A stretch of DNA of 64,000 nucleotides from Selaginella tamariscina (GCA_003024785.1 PUQB01000181.1:347338-411337), one strand, 5' to 3'; shown: positions 43,557 through 56,180, numbered from the stretch's first letter. The notes: generated by a model not told the origin, from the letters alone. A program made the numbers and translations.

Positions 43557-44353
43557 AGCGGGTGGTTATTTGGCGGGTGATAAATTAAAATAATGCCATG
43601 TTATTAATTATTATTATCATTGTTGCTTTTTTATTAGAGTGGTTAATTGAATTAAAAAATAAATTAGTAGTGCATAATTTTTATTTAATTGATTATTATA
43701 AACATATATATATTACACATACATATGTAATAAATGTGCACCTTACTCAATATTTTTAATTAAAAAAATATATTAAAACTCCAACTTTTCATTGTTATTT
43801 TTTCATATAGAATCGTTAATTATAGTTTACTAATGTCTTTTATATGTATGTGTATAACAATGTATATACACATACACACACACACACATATATATATATA
43901 TTATACACAAACATGAGTGTGTTTAGAGAAAGAGAGATCTACAATAACTTATATTCTTTCTACAAATAAGTATATCAATTAATGTGTCTATATATATATA
44001 TAATATTCTTACATGTAAATGAGTAATATTTATTAAATCTCATGTTTGCTTTTTATTTTAAAGTTCTAATTTATTTGTTTTTCATTAATTTTTTTAAAAT
44101 TAAAAAGAATATAACTTAATTTCATTAATCTTGATACATGTGTCATTCAATTATGCTTGGTACCTATAAAACCGGGCAAAATTGCCTGGTTATTAGGCTA
44201 CCACCGAAAAAAAATTATATAATCACCGTATAAGTGCCACGTAGGTGCCATATATATTATAAATTATAAATAATTAACAAGTGAAAAATTAATTTCATAG
44301 TAAAATAAATAATTTCTTTTATTTGGATTGGTCCAGGCAATTAACCACCTGCT
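43557..44353. mobile_element. Small TIR element (MITE-like) replacing the front of gene X
   Basis: About 0.8 kb, AT-rich, with imperfect terminal inverted repeats GCGGGTGGTTATTTGGCGG (left) and GCAGGTGGTTAATTGCCTGG (right, read on the minus strand). It sits between CTA and TAG. A TA target duplication is possible, but the flank in unit I is different because about 2.1 kb of gene X (24,150-26,288) is missing here. No coding sequence. Confidence 0.5.
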
Positions 44354-44368
44354 AGAGCAGCCTATATA

Positions 44369-45060
44369 ATGGATGTGGAAATGATATTCACTGAAGACTC
44401 TATATCCCTGAAGGAGGAATATCCTGTGTTCCTAGATAGGCTTGCAGAAGACGCTGATGCACGGGAGCTGTGGGAGATGGTAAGTTTCATGATCTGGGAA
44501 CTGAGTTTCCATGAGAAAATGGGGTATATTAATGTACCTCTTTCTCAAAATATTGAGGATATTACAGGTATGCTATATATGTGTATGTACAATATTCCAG
44601 TATGTATCAGTATATATGGGCATTAGCTATATGAATAGTTAAATGAAAGTATATAGTATTAGTAACTACATACACAAATTAAATCACTCGAAATCATATA
44701 ATGATGTATAGTGCTGTACATAACTTGTGTGTGTTTTATGTCATATAATAATGATTTACATGGCTTAATGAGAATGATTATATATGTTTAGGTCCGAAAT
44801 ACCTATGTTCATTTATTCATTCATAAACTTTTGTTACGCTTGTATATATATATATATATATATATATATGTTCTATAATTATATATTATCATTATGTTTA
44901 TTGAAAAGGTACAGATACATTGCACGATTTGGTTCTGATGCCATGAAGAGAAGAATGGCCTTTAAAGCAGAGGAAGAAAGAATGGTAAATCTTAACAGTC
45001 ATGTGAGGAAGAAACTGCGTTTAAGGAATCTCAAATTCGATGAGAAGCTGGATACCGAGC
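44369..45060 (+). pseudogene. Gene X, truncated copy in unit II
   Basis: Keeps the exon with EVEMIFTEDSISLKEEYPVF (44,369-44,478, donor ATG|GTAAGT) and the exon with IARFGSDAMKRRMAFKAEEE (44,908-45,060). The first of these is in a better frame than in unit I (ADARELWEM rather than a shifted ADARGAVGD). Exons upstream are missing and the MITE-like element sits at the break. Function unknown. Confidence 0.5.
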
Positions 45061-45065
45061 AGGTT

Positions 45066-46300
45066 CCTTTTTAAAGAATTAGTTCTTAATTAACTAAAAC
45101 TATATGTGACATATATTATGTAAACAAGCTCATATATATATGAGTGCTTGCATGCATATACATGTGTGTGTGTGTGTTCATAGTTTAATATATGTGATGT
45201 TACAGGTTTGATCAGCATGTATGAGATTGCTTACACATGCTACAAAGCTTAGGGTGTTCACTGAGGGATTGTCTATATGTATTTCCGACGAGTATCGGCT
45301 TCCAACAAGGAGTTTAATGCATCTCAAGTGGAATTTCACCATGGCAGAACTTTAGAATTTATATCACAAATATATATAATGTTGTGTGTGAACATATGCA
45401 TATGTAACTGATGTCCAGTTTGGACTATCAACTTATACAAACATCTACTTATGTGTATGTGTATTATATACATATTCGTGTGTGTGTGTGTGAGAGAGAG
45501 AGAAAGAGAGAGAGGTGTGTACTATATTTTGTAACATACGTATGTACATAAGCTTATATTTTGTAATTATGTTAACAAATTATAATACTGTAATACTGTT
45601 ATTTATTAAATAAATAAATTCTGTTATCACATATATATTAATATACAGATAGAAGAGGGATTGTCTATAATTATGTGTGGTTATTAACTTGTTTAATATT
45701 GTCATACAAATACATAAGAGTTGTGTAGTGTGCGCCTCTCATTGTATTTAACGCATAACGTAAGTATTATAGTCTTTTATATATATGTTTTGATTATTCC
45801 ATTCAGCAGGTTAAGAAATTGTAATCTTCCGGTGGGCAATGGGTTATTGTAAATATAATTCTGTACCTGTAAGAAAGAAAAAACCATTTTTTAAATTCAT
45901 AATGACTATATTTTATTTAATCAAAATATAATAATTCAGTTTTAATTACGGTAATTATATCGTTTAGAAGATGTAATAACAGTAATATAAGTAGAATAAA
46001 AATGACATTATAGTTTTACTAGTTAATTATTATACGACATGCAGTATATAAATTCTTATTTTTCTTTTATTTACTGTTATTACATCTTTTAAAAGATATA
46101 TATAAACATATAATATATATAACTCATTATATTGCTCTGATAGAGATATTTATGTAATGATATATTGATTAAAATTGAATTGAAAAAATAAAAATCTTAG
46201 AGTACATTAAGTCTCTTTACACATTATCCTTTTTGTATACTTTAGTAAAAAATTACACACACACATATATTATCTCTGTGTGCGTGTGTGTATGTGTCTC
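45066..46300. other. AT-rich spacer (unit II)
   Basis: Counterpart of 27,050-28,320, including the shortened hairpin repeat at 45,966-46,095 and small (GT)n and (GA)n runs near 45,480. No gene seen. Confidence 0.6.
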
Positions 46301-46304
46301 TATC

Positions 46305-46607
46305 TTGGCACCACGAGGTTTCAAGGATCTGACAGGAAGAACAGAAACCTTAAACGCGATGGTTCCATCGCAGAGCCACGACGAGCAAGAAAGCTGTGAG
46401 GACTGGAGACTAGTCGGACTTATCTGGCTCCCGGAGAAAGGGAAAAGCCACGGTCGTCTCCAAATAACTGACAATGGATGTCCAGTGTCTACACCCTTCC
46501 ACTGTCACACTAGAACCTTCATAGACACTGAAATCGATGCTTGCCTTGTAGTTATTTGTATGGCTGCTCATGGATATATCCCAGTGGCGATAGAAGAGAT
46601 GTTGCAG
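46305..46607 (+). CDS. Gene Y exon, best copy, unknown function
   Basis: Open over the whole stretch: RGFKDLTGRTETLNAMVPSQ, EDWRLVGLIWLPEKGKSHGR, LQITDNGCPVSTPFHCHT, FIDTEIDACLVVICMAAHGY and IPVAIEEMLQ, ending at a consensus donor CAG|GTAACA (46,607). Four related fragments exist (19,820; 28,325; 36,655; here), each convergent with a CRN-like copy, so the pair was duplicated together. I do not recognise the family. The reading frame extends left into a (CA)n tract, which is unlikely to be coding. No further exon could be assigned. Confidence 0.4.
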
Positions 46608-46899
46608 GTAACAAAATCCTCTTTAATTGGAGATTAAAAAGAAGCAACAGTAGCAAAGCTGAGTAACTCAAAAAGGTCACTACTCAGCTGCTGCTGCCTC
46701 CAGCTTTGTTCTTCTTTGTCTGCCTCCTCCACCGCTGCTGCCTCCTTTAGTTGCGTCTCTCTTCCATTTTGCTCCCTATGGAGGTGGACGTCCCAACAAC
46801 AAACTATACCTTCTGTGGCATCTCCTCCACCTGAAATATCTCTCTGACCCGACTTGCAAAGTCCTTCCCATCTTTTACTGTTATGGTAGTGTCAAAGCT

Positions 46900-47652
46900 A
46901 GTTGTCACCAAGAAAGAAAATACATTTACCTTATGCACTGGAGGTGCTGGTAATAACCTTTTTTCATTATCTCTTTCATTCTCCGGCATGCGAGCAGGTG
47001 CCAGTTGGCTGCGTTCCTGTTTTTCCAGACAACAAACGGCCTCAAGCCCGTCTAACCAATATGCCGCCTGAGTGGAGGACATCTGCCTCTTCACCCGTTG
47101 CTTCTTGTTGAGATTAGCACGAGCACCTTCCACTCTCTCTATGGTAGAAGCTCGAGACTAGGCATTACCCGAGGATGAACCTGGGGCAAGACAACAGTAT
47201 CACAATCATGACAAAGAAGAAAAACAACAGACCTGGAGTAGCACAGTGACGAACTTCGGAAACTCACCAATGCCTGCCAACAAAGGGTCCATGTACTCTC
47301 CAGCTTCTGATTCAAAGTTTTTCTCATCCCTGTAGCTCTTGAATTGCAGGCCCAGCATCGACAGCCTGTTGTCCTGTCCCATCATAGGCACTATCGCGTC
47401 TAAGCGGTTCTGCGAGGGCCTGCAGATGAGCGCCTTTCTCAAAGGTAAGCTTCCTTTAGATGACCGTCCTGCGGCGTAAACTCGATCGGCATGAACGAGT
47501 CGAAATTGAGTTTTATAGCCCTGTCGTCAGATATGTCGATCAGCGGACTCATGTACCCGCCAGAACTACAGCCAGGACAAGCGAGCACTCAACACTGCCA
47601 TAGCAGCCTTCAACAAAACATCCCCGTTTTTAACCTCCGCCACCCCATCCTC
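46900..47652 (-). pseudogene. CRN-like P-loop NTPase gene, copy 4, 3' part (broken)
   Basis: Matches the 3' end of copies 1-3 (LGLQFKSYRDEKNFESEAGE, the 3' intron, the short last exon) and a shortened part of the C-terminal domain, with internal pieces missing. The gene is cut at 47,659 by the 8.6-kb composite satellite and resumes at 56,289-56,540. The P-loop half is absent. Confidence 0.6.
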
Positions 47653-47659
47653 AGAGGTA
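47653..47659. repeat. Target-site duplication (left) of the composite satellite
   Basis: AGAGGTA. It is repeated at 56,289-56,295 on the other side. The undisturbed site reads CAGAGGTACCACC in copies 1-3 (for example near 29,535). Confidence 0.75.
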
Positions 47660-47674
47660 TTGGAAAACGGATCT

Positions 47675-47745
47675 GGACAGGCCGGGGATTGAACCCGAGA
47701 CCTCTCACACCGGTGTCAAGTGCTCTACCACTGAGCTACCTACCC
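47675..47745 (-). other. tRNA-like sequence (SINE-type head), left
   Basis: The minus strand folds as a tRNA: acceptor GGGTAGG/CCTGTCC (two wobble pairs), D arm TAGCTCAGTGGTAGAGC (Pol III box A), and T arm with GGTTCAATCC (box B). The anticodon stem is imperfect (CTTGA/GTGAG) and position 33 is A, not the invariant U, so it is probably not a working tRNA. It is typical of the tRNA-derived part of a SINE. Confidence 0.65.
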
Positions 47746-47749
47746 GGGT

Positions 47750-49290
47750 TGTGTGCATATTGAGCTACCTGCCTGGGTTGTGTGCATTATTCATATTTCA
47801 GCTTAGTTTTAACCACTCCCCGGGTTGTGTGCATATTCCAGCTTAGTTTTTAAACACTCCCCTCCTAGCTGAACACACCACACATCCCTACCTGCCAGTC
47901 GGGCCTACCACAGGCTATGGTTGGGGCAGGTGTGTGCATATTTAGCTTAGTTTTAACACTCCCCCGGGTTGCATATTCAGCTTAGTTTTAACACTCCCCT
48001 CTGAACACACCACACATCCCTACCTGCCAGTCCGGGCCTACCACAGGCTATGGTTGGGTAGGTTGTGTGCATATTCAGCTTAGTTTTAACACTCCCCCGG
48101 GTTGTGTGCATATTCAGCTTAGTTTTAACACTCCCCTCCTAAGCTGAACACACACACATCCCTACCTGCCAGTCCGGGCCTTAGTTTTAACACTCCCCCG
48201 GGTTGTGTGCATATTCAACTTAGTTTTAACACTCCCCTCCTAAGCTGAACACACCACACATCCCTACCTGCCAGTCCGGGCCTACCACAGGCTATGGTTG
48301 GGGCAGGTTGTGTGCATATTCAGCTTAGTTTTAACACTCCCCCGGGTTGTGTGCATATTCAGCTTAGTTTTAACACTCCCCTCCTAAGCTGAACACACCA
48401 CACATCCCTACCTGCCAGTCCAGGCCTTAGTTTTAACACTCCCCCGGGTTAAGCTGAACACACCACACATCCCTACCTGCCAGTCCGGGCCTTAGTTTTA
48501 ACACTCCCCCGGTTGTGTGCATATTCAACTTAGTTTTTAACACTCCCCTCCTAAGCTGAACACACACACATCCCTACCTGCCAGTCCGGGCCTACCACAG
48601 GCTATGGTTGGGGCAGGTTGTGTGCATATTCAGCTTAGTTTTAACACTCCCCGGGTTGTGTGCATATTCAGCTTAGTTTTAACACTCCCCTCCTAAGCTG
48701 AACACACCACACATCCCTACCTGCCAGTCCGGGCCTTAGTTTTAACACTCCCCCGGGTTGTGTGCATATTCAGCTTAGTTTTAACACTCCCCCCTAAGCT
48801 GCCCTACTGCCAGTCCGGGCCTTAGTTTTAACACTCCCCCGGGTTGTGTGCATATTCAACTTAGGTTTTAACACTCCCCTCCTAAGCTGAACACACCACA
48901 CATCCCTACCTGCCAGTCCGGCCTACCACAGGCTATGGTTGGGGCAGGTTGTGTGCATATTCAGCTTAGTTTCCCTACCTGCCAGTCCGGGCCTACCACA
49001 GGCTATGGTTGGGGCAGGTTGTGTGCATATTCAGCTTAGTTTTAACACTCCCCCGGGTTATGTGCATATTAGCTTAGTTTTAACACTCCCCTCCTAAACT
49101 GAACACACCACACATCCCTACCTGCCAGTCCGGGCCTTAGTTTTAACACTCCCCCGGGTTGTGTGCATATTCAGCTTAGTTTTAACACTCCCCTCCTAAG
49201 CTGCCCTACCTGCCAGTCCGGGCCTTAGTTTAACACTCCCCGGGTTGTGTGCATATTCAACTTAGTTTTAACACCCCCTCCTAAGCTGAA
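47750..49290. repeat. Satellite sub-array A
   Basis: Tandem units built of TGTGCATATTCAGCTTAG, TTTTAACACTCCCC, CCTAAGCTGAACACACCAC and ACCTGCCAGTCCGGGCC, with unit length roughly 110-200 bp and many partial units. It resumes at 50,330-50,780. Confidence 0.8.
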
Positions 49291-50330
49291 CACACCACAC
49301 ATCCTACCTGCCATCCACCACCAGGCCGGGGATTGAACCCGAGACCTACCTGCCAGTCCGGGCCTTAGTTTTAACACTCCCCCGGTTGTGTGCATATTCA
49401 ACTTGTGTGCTACCGATCTGGACAGGCCGGGGATTGAACCCGAGACCTACCTGCCAGTCCGGGTCTGGACAGGCCGGGGATTGAACCCGAGACCTACCTG
49501 CCAGTCCGGGTTGTGTGCATATTCAACTTGGTGCTACCGATCTGGACAGGCCGGGATTGAACCGAGAGCTACCGATCTGGACAGGCCGGGGATTGAACCC
49601 GAGACCTACCTGCCAGTCCGGGCTTAGTCCCGCCTGCCCAGAACCCGAGACCTACCTGCCAGTCCGGGTCTGGACAGGCCGGGGATTGAACCCGAGACCT
49701 ACCTGCCAGTCCGGGTCTGGACAGGCCGAAGATTGAACCCGAGACCTACCTGCCAGTCCGGGTTGTGTGCATATTCAACTTGTGTGCTACCGATCTGGAC
49801 AGGCCGGGGATTGAACCCGAGAGCTACCGATCTGGACAGGCCGGGGATTGAACCCGAGACCTACCTGCCAGTCCGGGCCTTAGTTTTAACACTCCCCCGG
49901 GTTGTGTGCATATTCAACTTGTGTGCTACCGATCTGGACAGGCCGGGGATTGAACCCGAGACCTATCTACCGATCTGGACAGGCGGGGACAGGCCGGGGA
50001 TTGAACCCGAGACCTATCTACCGATCTGGACAGGCCGGGGATTGAACCCGAGATGTGCATATTCAACTTGTGTGCTACCCCCGGGTTGTGTGCATATTCA
50101 ACTTGTGTGCTACCGATCTGGACAGGCCGGGGATTGAACCCGAGACCTACCTGCCAGTCCGGGTTGTGTGCATATTCAATTGTGTGCTACCGATCTGGAC
50201 AGGCCGGGGATTGAACACGAGACCTACCTACGATCTGGACAGGCCGGGGATTGAACCCGAGACCTACTTGCCAGTCCGGGGATTGAACCCGAGACCTACC
50301 TGCCAGTCCGGGTTGTGTGCATATTCAGCT
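49290..50330. repeat. Satellite sub-array B with repeated Pol III box B
   Basis: Tandem units of about 60-100 bp containing GATCTGGACAGGCCGGGGAT, TGAACCCGAGACC and CTACCTGCCAGTCCGGG. On the minus strand each unit carries GGTTCAATCC, the box B and T arm of the terminal tRNA-like sequence, without box A. About fifteen copies lie within 1 kb. Confidence 0.8.
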
Positions 50331-50779
50331 TAGTTTTAACACTCCCTCCTAAGCTGAACACACCACACATCCCTACCTGCCAGTCCGGGCCTTAGTTTTA
50401 ACACTCCCCCGGGTTGTGTGCATATTCAGCTTAGTTTTAACACTCCCCTCCTAAGCTGCCCTACCTGCCAGTCCGGGCCGGGGGAGTGTTAAATGTGCAT
50501 ATTCAGCTTAGTTTTAACACTCCCCTCCTAAGCTGCCCTACCTGCCAGTCCGGGCCTTAGTTTTAACACTCCCCCGGGTTGTGTGCATATTCAACTTAGT
50601 TTTAACACTCCCCCGGGTTGTGGCATATTCAACTTAGTTTTAACACTCCCCCGGGTTGTTGCATATTCAACTTAGTTTTAACACTCCCCCGGGTTGTGTG
50701 CATATTCAACTTAGTTTAACACTCCCCCGGTTGTGTGCATATTCAACTTAGTTTTAACACTGGTCACAGGCCATCATCC

Positions 50780-52345
50780 CTACCTGCCAGTCCGGGTTGT
50801 GTGCATATTCAACTGTGCATATTCAACTTAGTTTTAACACTGGTCACAGGCCATCATCCCTACCTGCCAGTCCGGGCCTAGGTTGTGTGCATATTCAACT
50901 GTGCATATCAACTTAGTTTTAACACTGGTCACAGGCCATCATCCCTACCTACCTGCCAGTCCGGGCCTACCACAGGTCACAGGCCATCATCCCTACCTAC
51001 CTGCCAGTCCGGGCCTACCACAGGTCACAGGCCATCATCCCTACCTGCCAGTCCGGGCCTACCACAGGTCACAGGCCATCATCCCTACCTGCCACACCAC
51101 ACATCCACACATCCCTACCACAGGTCACAGGCCATCATCCCTACCTGCCACACCACACATCCACAATCCCTACCTGCCAGTCCGGGCCTAGTCCGGGCCT
51201 ACCACAGGTCACAGGCCATCATCCCTACCTGCCACACCACACATCCACACATCCCTACCTGCCAGTCCGGGCCTAGTCCGGGCCTACCACAGTCACAGTC
51301 CGGGCCTACCACAGGTCACAGGCCATCATCCCTACCTGCCAGTCCGGGCCTACCACAGGTCACAGGCCATCATCCCTACCTGCCACACCACACATCCACA
51401 CATCCTACCTGCCAGTCCGGGCCTAGTCCGGGCTGCCAGTCCGGGCCTAGTCCGGGCCTACCACAGGTCACAGGCCATCATCCCTACCTGCCACACCACA
51501 CATCCACACATCCCTACCTGCTAGTTCGGGCCTAGTCCGGGCCTACCACAGGTCACAGTCCGGGCCTACCACAGGTCACAGGCCATCACCCTACCTGCCA
51601 GTCCGGGCCTAGTCCGGGCTGCCAGTCCGGGCCTAGTCCGGGCCTACCACAGGTCACAGGCCATCATCCCTACCTGCCCACCCACATCCACACATCCCTA
51701 CCTGCCAGTCCGGGCCTAGTCCGGGCCTACCACAGGTCACAGTCCGGGCCTACCACAGGTCACAGGCCATCATCCCTACCTGCCAGTCCGGGCCTAGTCC
51801 GGGCCTACCACAGGTCACAGTCCGGGCCTACCACAGGTCACAGGCCATCATCCTACCTGCCAGTCCGGGCCTACCACAGGTCACAGGCCATCATCCCTAC
51901 CTGCCACACCACACATCCACACATCCCTACCTGCCAGTCCGGGCCTACCACAGGTCATCCAACCATAGCTCTGATACCGGGTCTACCACAGGTCACAGGC
52001 CATCATCCTACCTGCCACACCACACATCCACACATCCCTACCTGCCAGTCCGGGCCTAGTCCGGGCCTACCACAGGTCACAGGCCATCATCCCTACCTGC
52101 CAGTCCGGGCCTACCACAGGTCACAGGCCATCATCCCTACCTGCCAGTCCGGGCCTACCACAGGTCACAGACCATCATCCCTACCTGCCACACCACACAT
52201 CCACCACAGGTCACAGGCCATCATCCCTACCTGCCAGTCCGGGCCTACCACAGGTCACAGGCCATCATCCCTACCTGCCACACCACACATCCACCACAGG
52301 TCACAGGCCATCATCCCTACCTGCCAGTCCGGGCCTACCACAGGA
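50780..52345 (+). repeat. Satellite sub-array C, forward
   Basis: Unit of about 46 bp: ACAGGTCACAGGCCATCATC, CCTACCTGCCAGTCCGGG, CCTACC. Interspersed with CACACCACACATCCACACAT blocks. Confidence 0.85.
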
Positions 52346-53812
52346 GCTATGGTTGGATGACCTGTGGTAGGCCCGGGCTGGCAGGTAGGGATGATGGCTG
52401 TGACCTGTGGTAGGATGGCCTTGACCTGTGGTAGGCCCGGACTGGCAGGTAGGGATGATGGCCTGTGACCTGTGGTAGGCCCGGACTGGCAAGTAGGGAT
52501 GATGGCCTGTGACCTGTGGTAGGCCCGGACTGGCAGGTAGGGATGATGGCCTGTGACCTGTGGTAGGCCCGGACTGGCAGGTAGGGATGATGGCCTGTGA
52601 CCTGTGGTAGGCCCGGACTAGGCCCGGACTGACAGGTAGGGATGATGGCCTGTGACCTATGGTAGGCCCGGACTGGCAGGTAGGGATGATGGCCTGTGAC
52701 CTGTGGTAGGTCCGGCCTAGGGATGATGGCCTGTGACCTGTGGTAGGCCCGGACTAGGCCCGGACTGGCAGGTAGGGATGATGGCCTGTGACCTGTGGTA
52801 GGCCCGGACTGGCAGGTAGGGATGATGGCCTGTGACCTGTGGTAGGCCCGGACTAGGCCCGGACTGACAGGTAGGGATGTGTGGATGTGAGCTATGGTTG
52901 GATGACCTGTGGTAGGCCTAGACTGGCAGGTAGGGATGATGGCCTGTGACCTGTGGTAGGCCCGGGCTGGCAGGTAGGGATGATGGCCTGTGACCTGTGG
53001 TAGGATGATGGCCTGTGACCTGTGGTAGGCCCGGACTGGCAGGTAGGGATGATGGCCTGGACCTGTGGTAGGCCCGGACTGGCAGGTAGGGATGATGGCA
53101 TGTGACCTGTGGTAGGCCTGGACTGGCTTGTAGGGTGGATGGCCTGACCTGTGGTAGGCCCGGACTGGCAGGTAGGGATGATGGCCTGTGACCTGTGGTA
53201 GGTCCGGGCCTAGGGATGATGGCCTGTGACCTGTGGTAGGCCGGACTAGGCCGGACTGGCAGGTAGGGATGATGGCCTGTGACCTGTGGTAGGCCCGGAC
53301 TGGCAGGTAGGAATGATGGCCTGTGACCTGTGGTAGGCCCGGACTGGCAGGTAGGGATGTGTGGATGTGAGCTATGGTTGGATGACCTGTGGTAGGCCCG
53401 GACTAGGCCCGGACTGGCAGGTAGGGATGATGGCCTGTGACCTGTGGTAGGCCGGACTAGGCCCGGACTGGCAGGTAGGGATGATGGCCTGTGACCTGTG
53501 GTAGGCCCGGACTGGCAGGTAGGAATGATGGCCTGTGACCTGTGGTAGCCGGACTGGCAGGTAGGGATGTGTGGATGTGAGCTATGGTTGGATGACCTGT
53601 GGTAGGCCCGGACTAGGCCCGGACTGGCAGGTAGGGATGATGGCCTGTGACCTGTGGTAGGATGATGGCCTGTGACCTGTGGTAGGCCCGGACTGGCAGG
53701 TAGGGATGTGTGGATGTGAGCTATGGTTGGATGACCTGTGGTAGGCCCGGACTGGCAGGTAGGGATGTGTGGATGTGAGCTACGGTTGGATGACCTGTGG
53801 TAGGCCCGGTAC
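52346..53812 (-). repeat. Satellite sub-array C, inverted
   Basis: The same 46-bp unit on the opposite strand. The switch is at CCTACCACAGG|AGCTATGGTTGGATGA|CCTGTGGTAGG (about 52,334-52,371), so the two arrays form a palindrome of about 3 kb with a 16-bp centre. Confidence 0.85.
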
Positions 53813-55760
53813 CTAAACCCTACCTGCCAGCCCGGGCCTACCACAGGTCACAGGCCATCATCCCTACCTGCCAGCCCGGGCCTACCACAGGTCACAGGCC
53901 ATCATCCCTACCTGCCAGCCCGGGCCTACCACAGGTCACAGGCCATCATCCAACCATAGCTCACATCCACACATCCCTACCTGCCAGTCCGGGCTGGTAG
54001 GCCCGGACTGTGTGGATGTGCGGGTAGGGTTTAGGTACCGGGCCTACCACAGGTCACAGGCCATGATGTGCGGGTAGGGTTTAGGTACCGGGCCTACCAC
54101 AGGTCACAGGCCATCATCCCTACCAGCCCGAGCCTACCACAGGTCACAGGCCATCATCCAACCATAGCTCACATCCACACATCCCTACCTGCCAGTCCGG
54201 GCCTACCAGCAGGTCACAGGCCATGATGTGCGGGTAGGGTTTAGGTACCGGGCCTACCACAGGTCACAGGCCATCATCCCTACCAGCCCGGGCCTACCAC
54301 AGGTCACAGGCCATCATCCAACCATAGCTCACATCCACACATCACAGGCCATCATCCAACCATAGCTCACATCCACACATCCCTACCTGGGGCCTACCAC
54401 AGGTCACAGGCCATCATCCCTACCTGCCAGCCCGGGCCTACCACAGGTCACAGGCCATCATCCAACCATAGCTCACATCCACACATCCCTACCTGCCAGT
54501 CCGGGCTGGTAGGCCCGGAATGTGTGGATGTGCGGGTAGGGTTTAGGTACCGGGCCTACCACAGGTCACAGGCCATGATGTGCGGGTAGGGTTTAGGTAC
54601 CGGGCCTACCACAGGTCACAGGCCATCATCCCTACCGGCACAACAGAAGGTTGCACTTTAACGACACAAGCTAAAGCTTGCACCAATAAAAGAGCAACGA
54701 ACTCAGTCTTAGGTACCGGGCCTACCACAGGTCACAGGCCATGATGTGCGGGTAGGGTTTAGGTACCGGGCCTACCACAGGTCACAGGCCATCATCCCTA
54801 CCAGCCGAGCCTACCACAGGTCACAGGCCATCATCCAACCATAGCTCACATCCACACATCCCTACCTGCCAGTCGGGCCTACCAGCAGGTCACAGGCCAT
54901 GATGTGCGGGTAGGGTTTAGGTACCGGGCCTACCACAGGTCACAGGCCATCATCCCTACCAGCCCGGGCCTACCACAGGTCACAGGCCATCATCCAACCA
55001 TAGCTCACATCCACACATCCCTACCTGCCAGTCCGGGCTGGTAGGCCGGACTGTGTGGATGTGCGGGTAGGGTTAGGTACCGGTGCGGGTAGGGTTTAGG
55101 TACCGGGCCTACCACAGGTCACAGGCCATCATCCCTACCTGCCAGCCCGGGCCTACCACAGGTCACAGGCCATCATCCCTACCGCTGGTAGGCCCGGACT
55201 GGCAGGTAGGATGTGTGGATGTGAGCTATGGTTGGATGACCTGTGGTAGGCCCGGTACCTAAACCCTACCTGCCAGCCTGTGGTAGGCACAGGCCATCAT
55301 CCCTACCTACCAGCCCGGGCCTACCACAGGTCACAGGCCATCGCACAGGCCATCATCCCTACCATAGCTCACATCCACACATCCCTACCTGCCAGTCCGG
55401 GCTGGTAGGCCCGGACTGTGTGGATGTGCGGGTAGGGTTTAGGTACCGGTGCGGGTAGGGTTTAGGTACCGGGCCTACCACAGGTCACAGGCCATCATCC
55501 CTACCTGCCAGCCCGGGCCTACCACAGGTCACAGGCCATCATCCCTACCGCTGGTAGGCCCGGACTGGCAGGTAGGGATGTGTGGATGTGAGCTATGGTT
55601 GGATGACCTGTGGTAGGCCCGGTACCTAAACCCTACCTGCCAGCCTGTGGTAGGCACAGGCCATCATCCCTACCTACCAGCCCGGGCCTACCACAGGTCA
55701 CAGGCCATCGCACAGGCCATCATCCCTACCTACCAGCCCGGGCCTACCACAGGTCACAGG
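53813..55760. repeat. Satellite sub-array of mixed orientation
   Basis: Blocks of the 46-bp unit alternate in direction and are joined by GGTAGGGTTTAGGTACC, TGTGTGGATGTGAGCTATGG and their complements. A higher-order repeat of about 370 bp is visible (55,080-55,440 against 55,450-55,760). Some junctions are short palindromes (for example around GGCCCGGTACC). Confidence 0.8.
54637..54706. mobile_element. LTR fragment captured in the satellite
   Basis: About 70 bp (GGCACAACAGAAGGTTGCAC onward) matching the LTR family at 455-520 and 16,280-16,350. It interrupts the satellite after CATCCCTACC. It is a fossil scrap of the solo-LTR family. Confidence 0.8.
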
Positions 55761-56180
55761 CCATCATCCCTACCTGCCACAGGTCACCACACATCATCCC
55801 TACCTGCCACACATCACATCCACCACAGATCTCCATCCACATCATCCCTACCTGCCACACCACACATCCACCACAGATCTCCATCCACATCATCACCACA
55901 CATCCACCACAGATCTCCATCCACATCATCCCTACCTGCCACACCACACATCCACCACAGATCTCCATCCACATCATCCCTACCTGCCACACCACACATC
56001 CACCACATCATCCCTACCTGCCACACCACACATCCACCACAGATCTCCATCCACATCATCCCTACCTGCCACACCACACATCCACCACATCATCCCTACC
56101 TGCCACACCACACATCCACCACAGATCTCCATCCACATCATCCCTACCTGCCACACCACACTCCACCACAGCTCTGATGG
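55761..56180 (+). repeat. Satellite sub-array D
   Basis: Units of about 46 bp: CATCCACCACAGATCTCCAT, CCACATCATCCCTACCTGCC, ACACCACA. They are more uniform than the other arrays, suggesting recent expansion. Confidence 0.85.

Noticed and set aside
47675-47745. Functional tRNA gene
   Set aside because: The fold is tRNA-like, but the anticodon arm has a mismatch and lacks U33, and the same block sits at both ends of the satellite, so a SINE-type relic is more likely.
51961-51990. AGCTCTGATACCGGG, similar to the complement of an initiator-Met primer site
   Set aside because: It is a single short match inside the satellite, without an LTR end next to it.
50885-53844. Long open frames of PTTGHRPSSLPASPGLPQV-type repeats on both strands
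   Set aside because: They are translations of the 46-bp satellite unit, which lacks stops. There is no start context, splice site or conservation bias.
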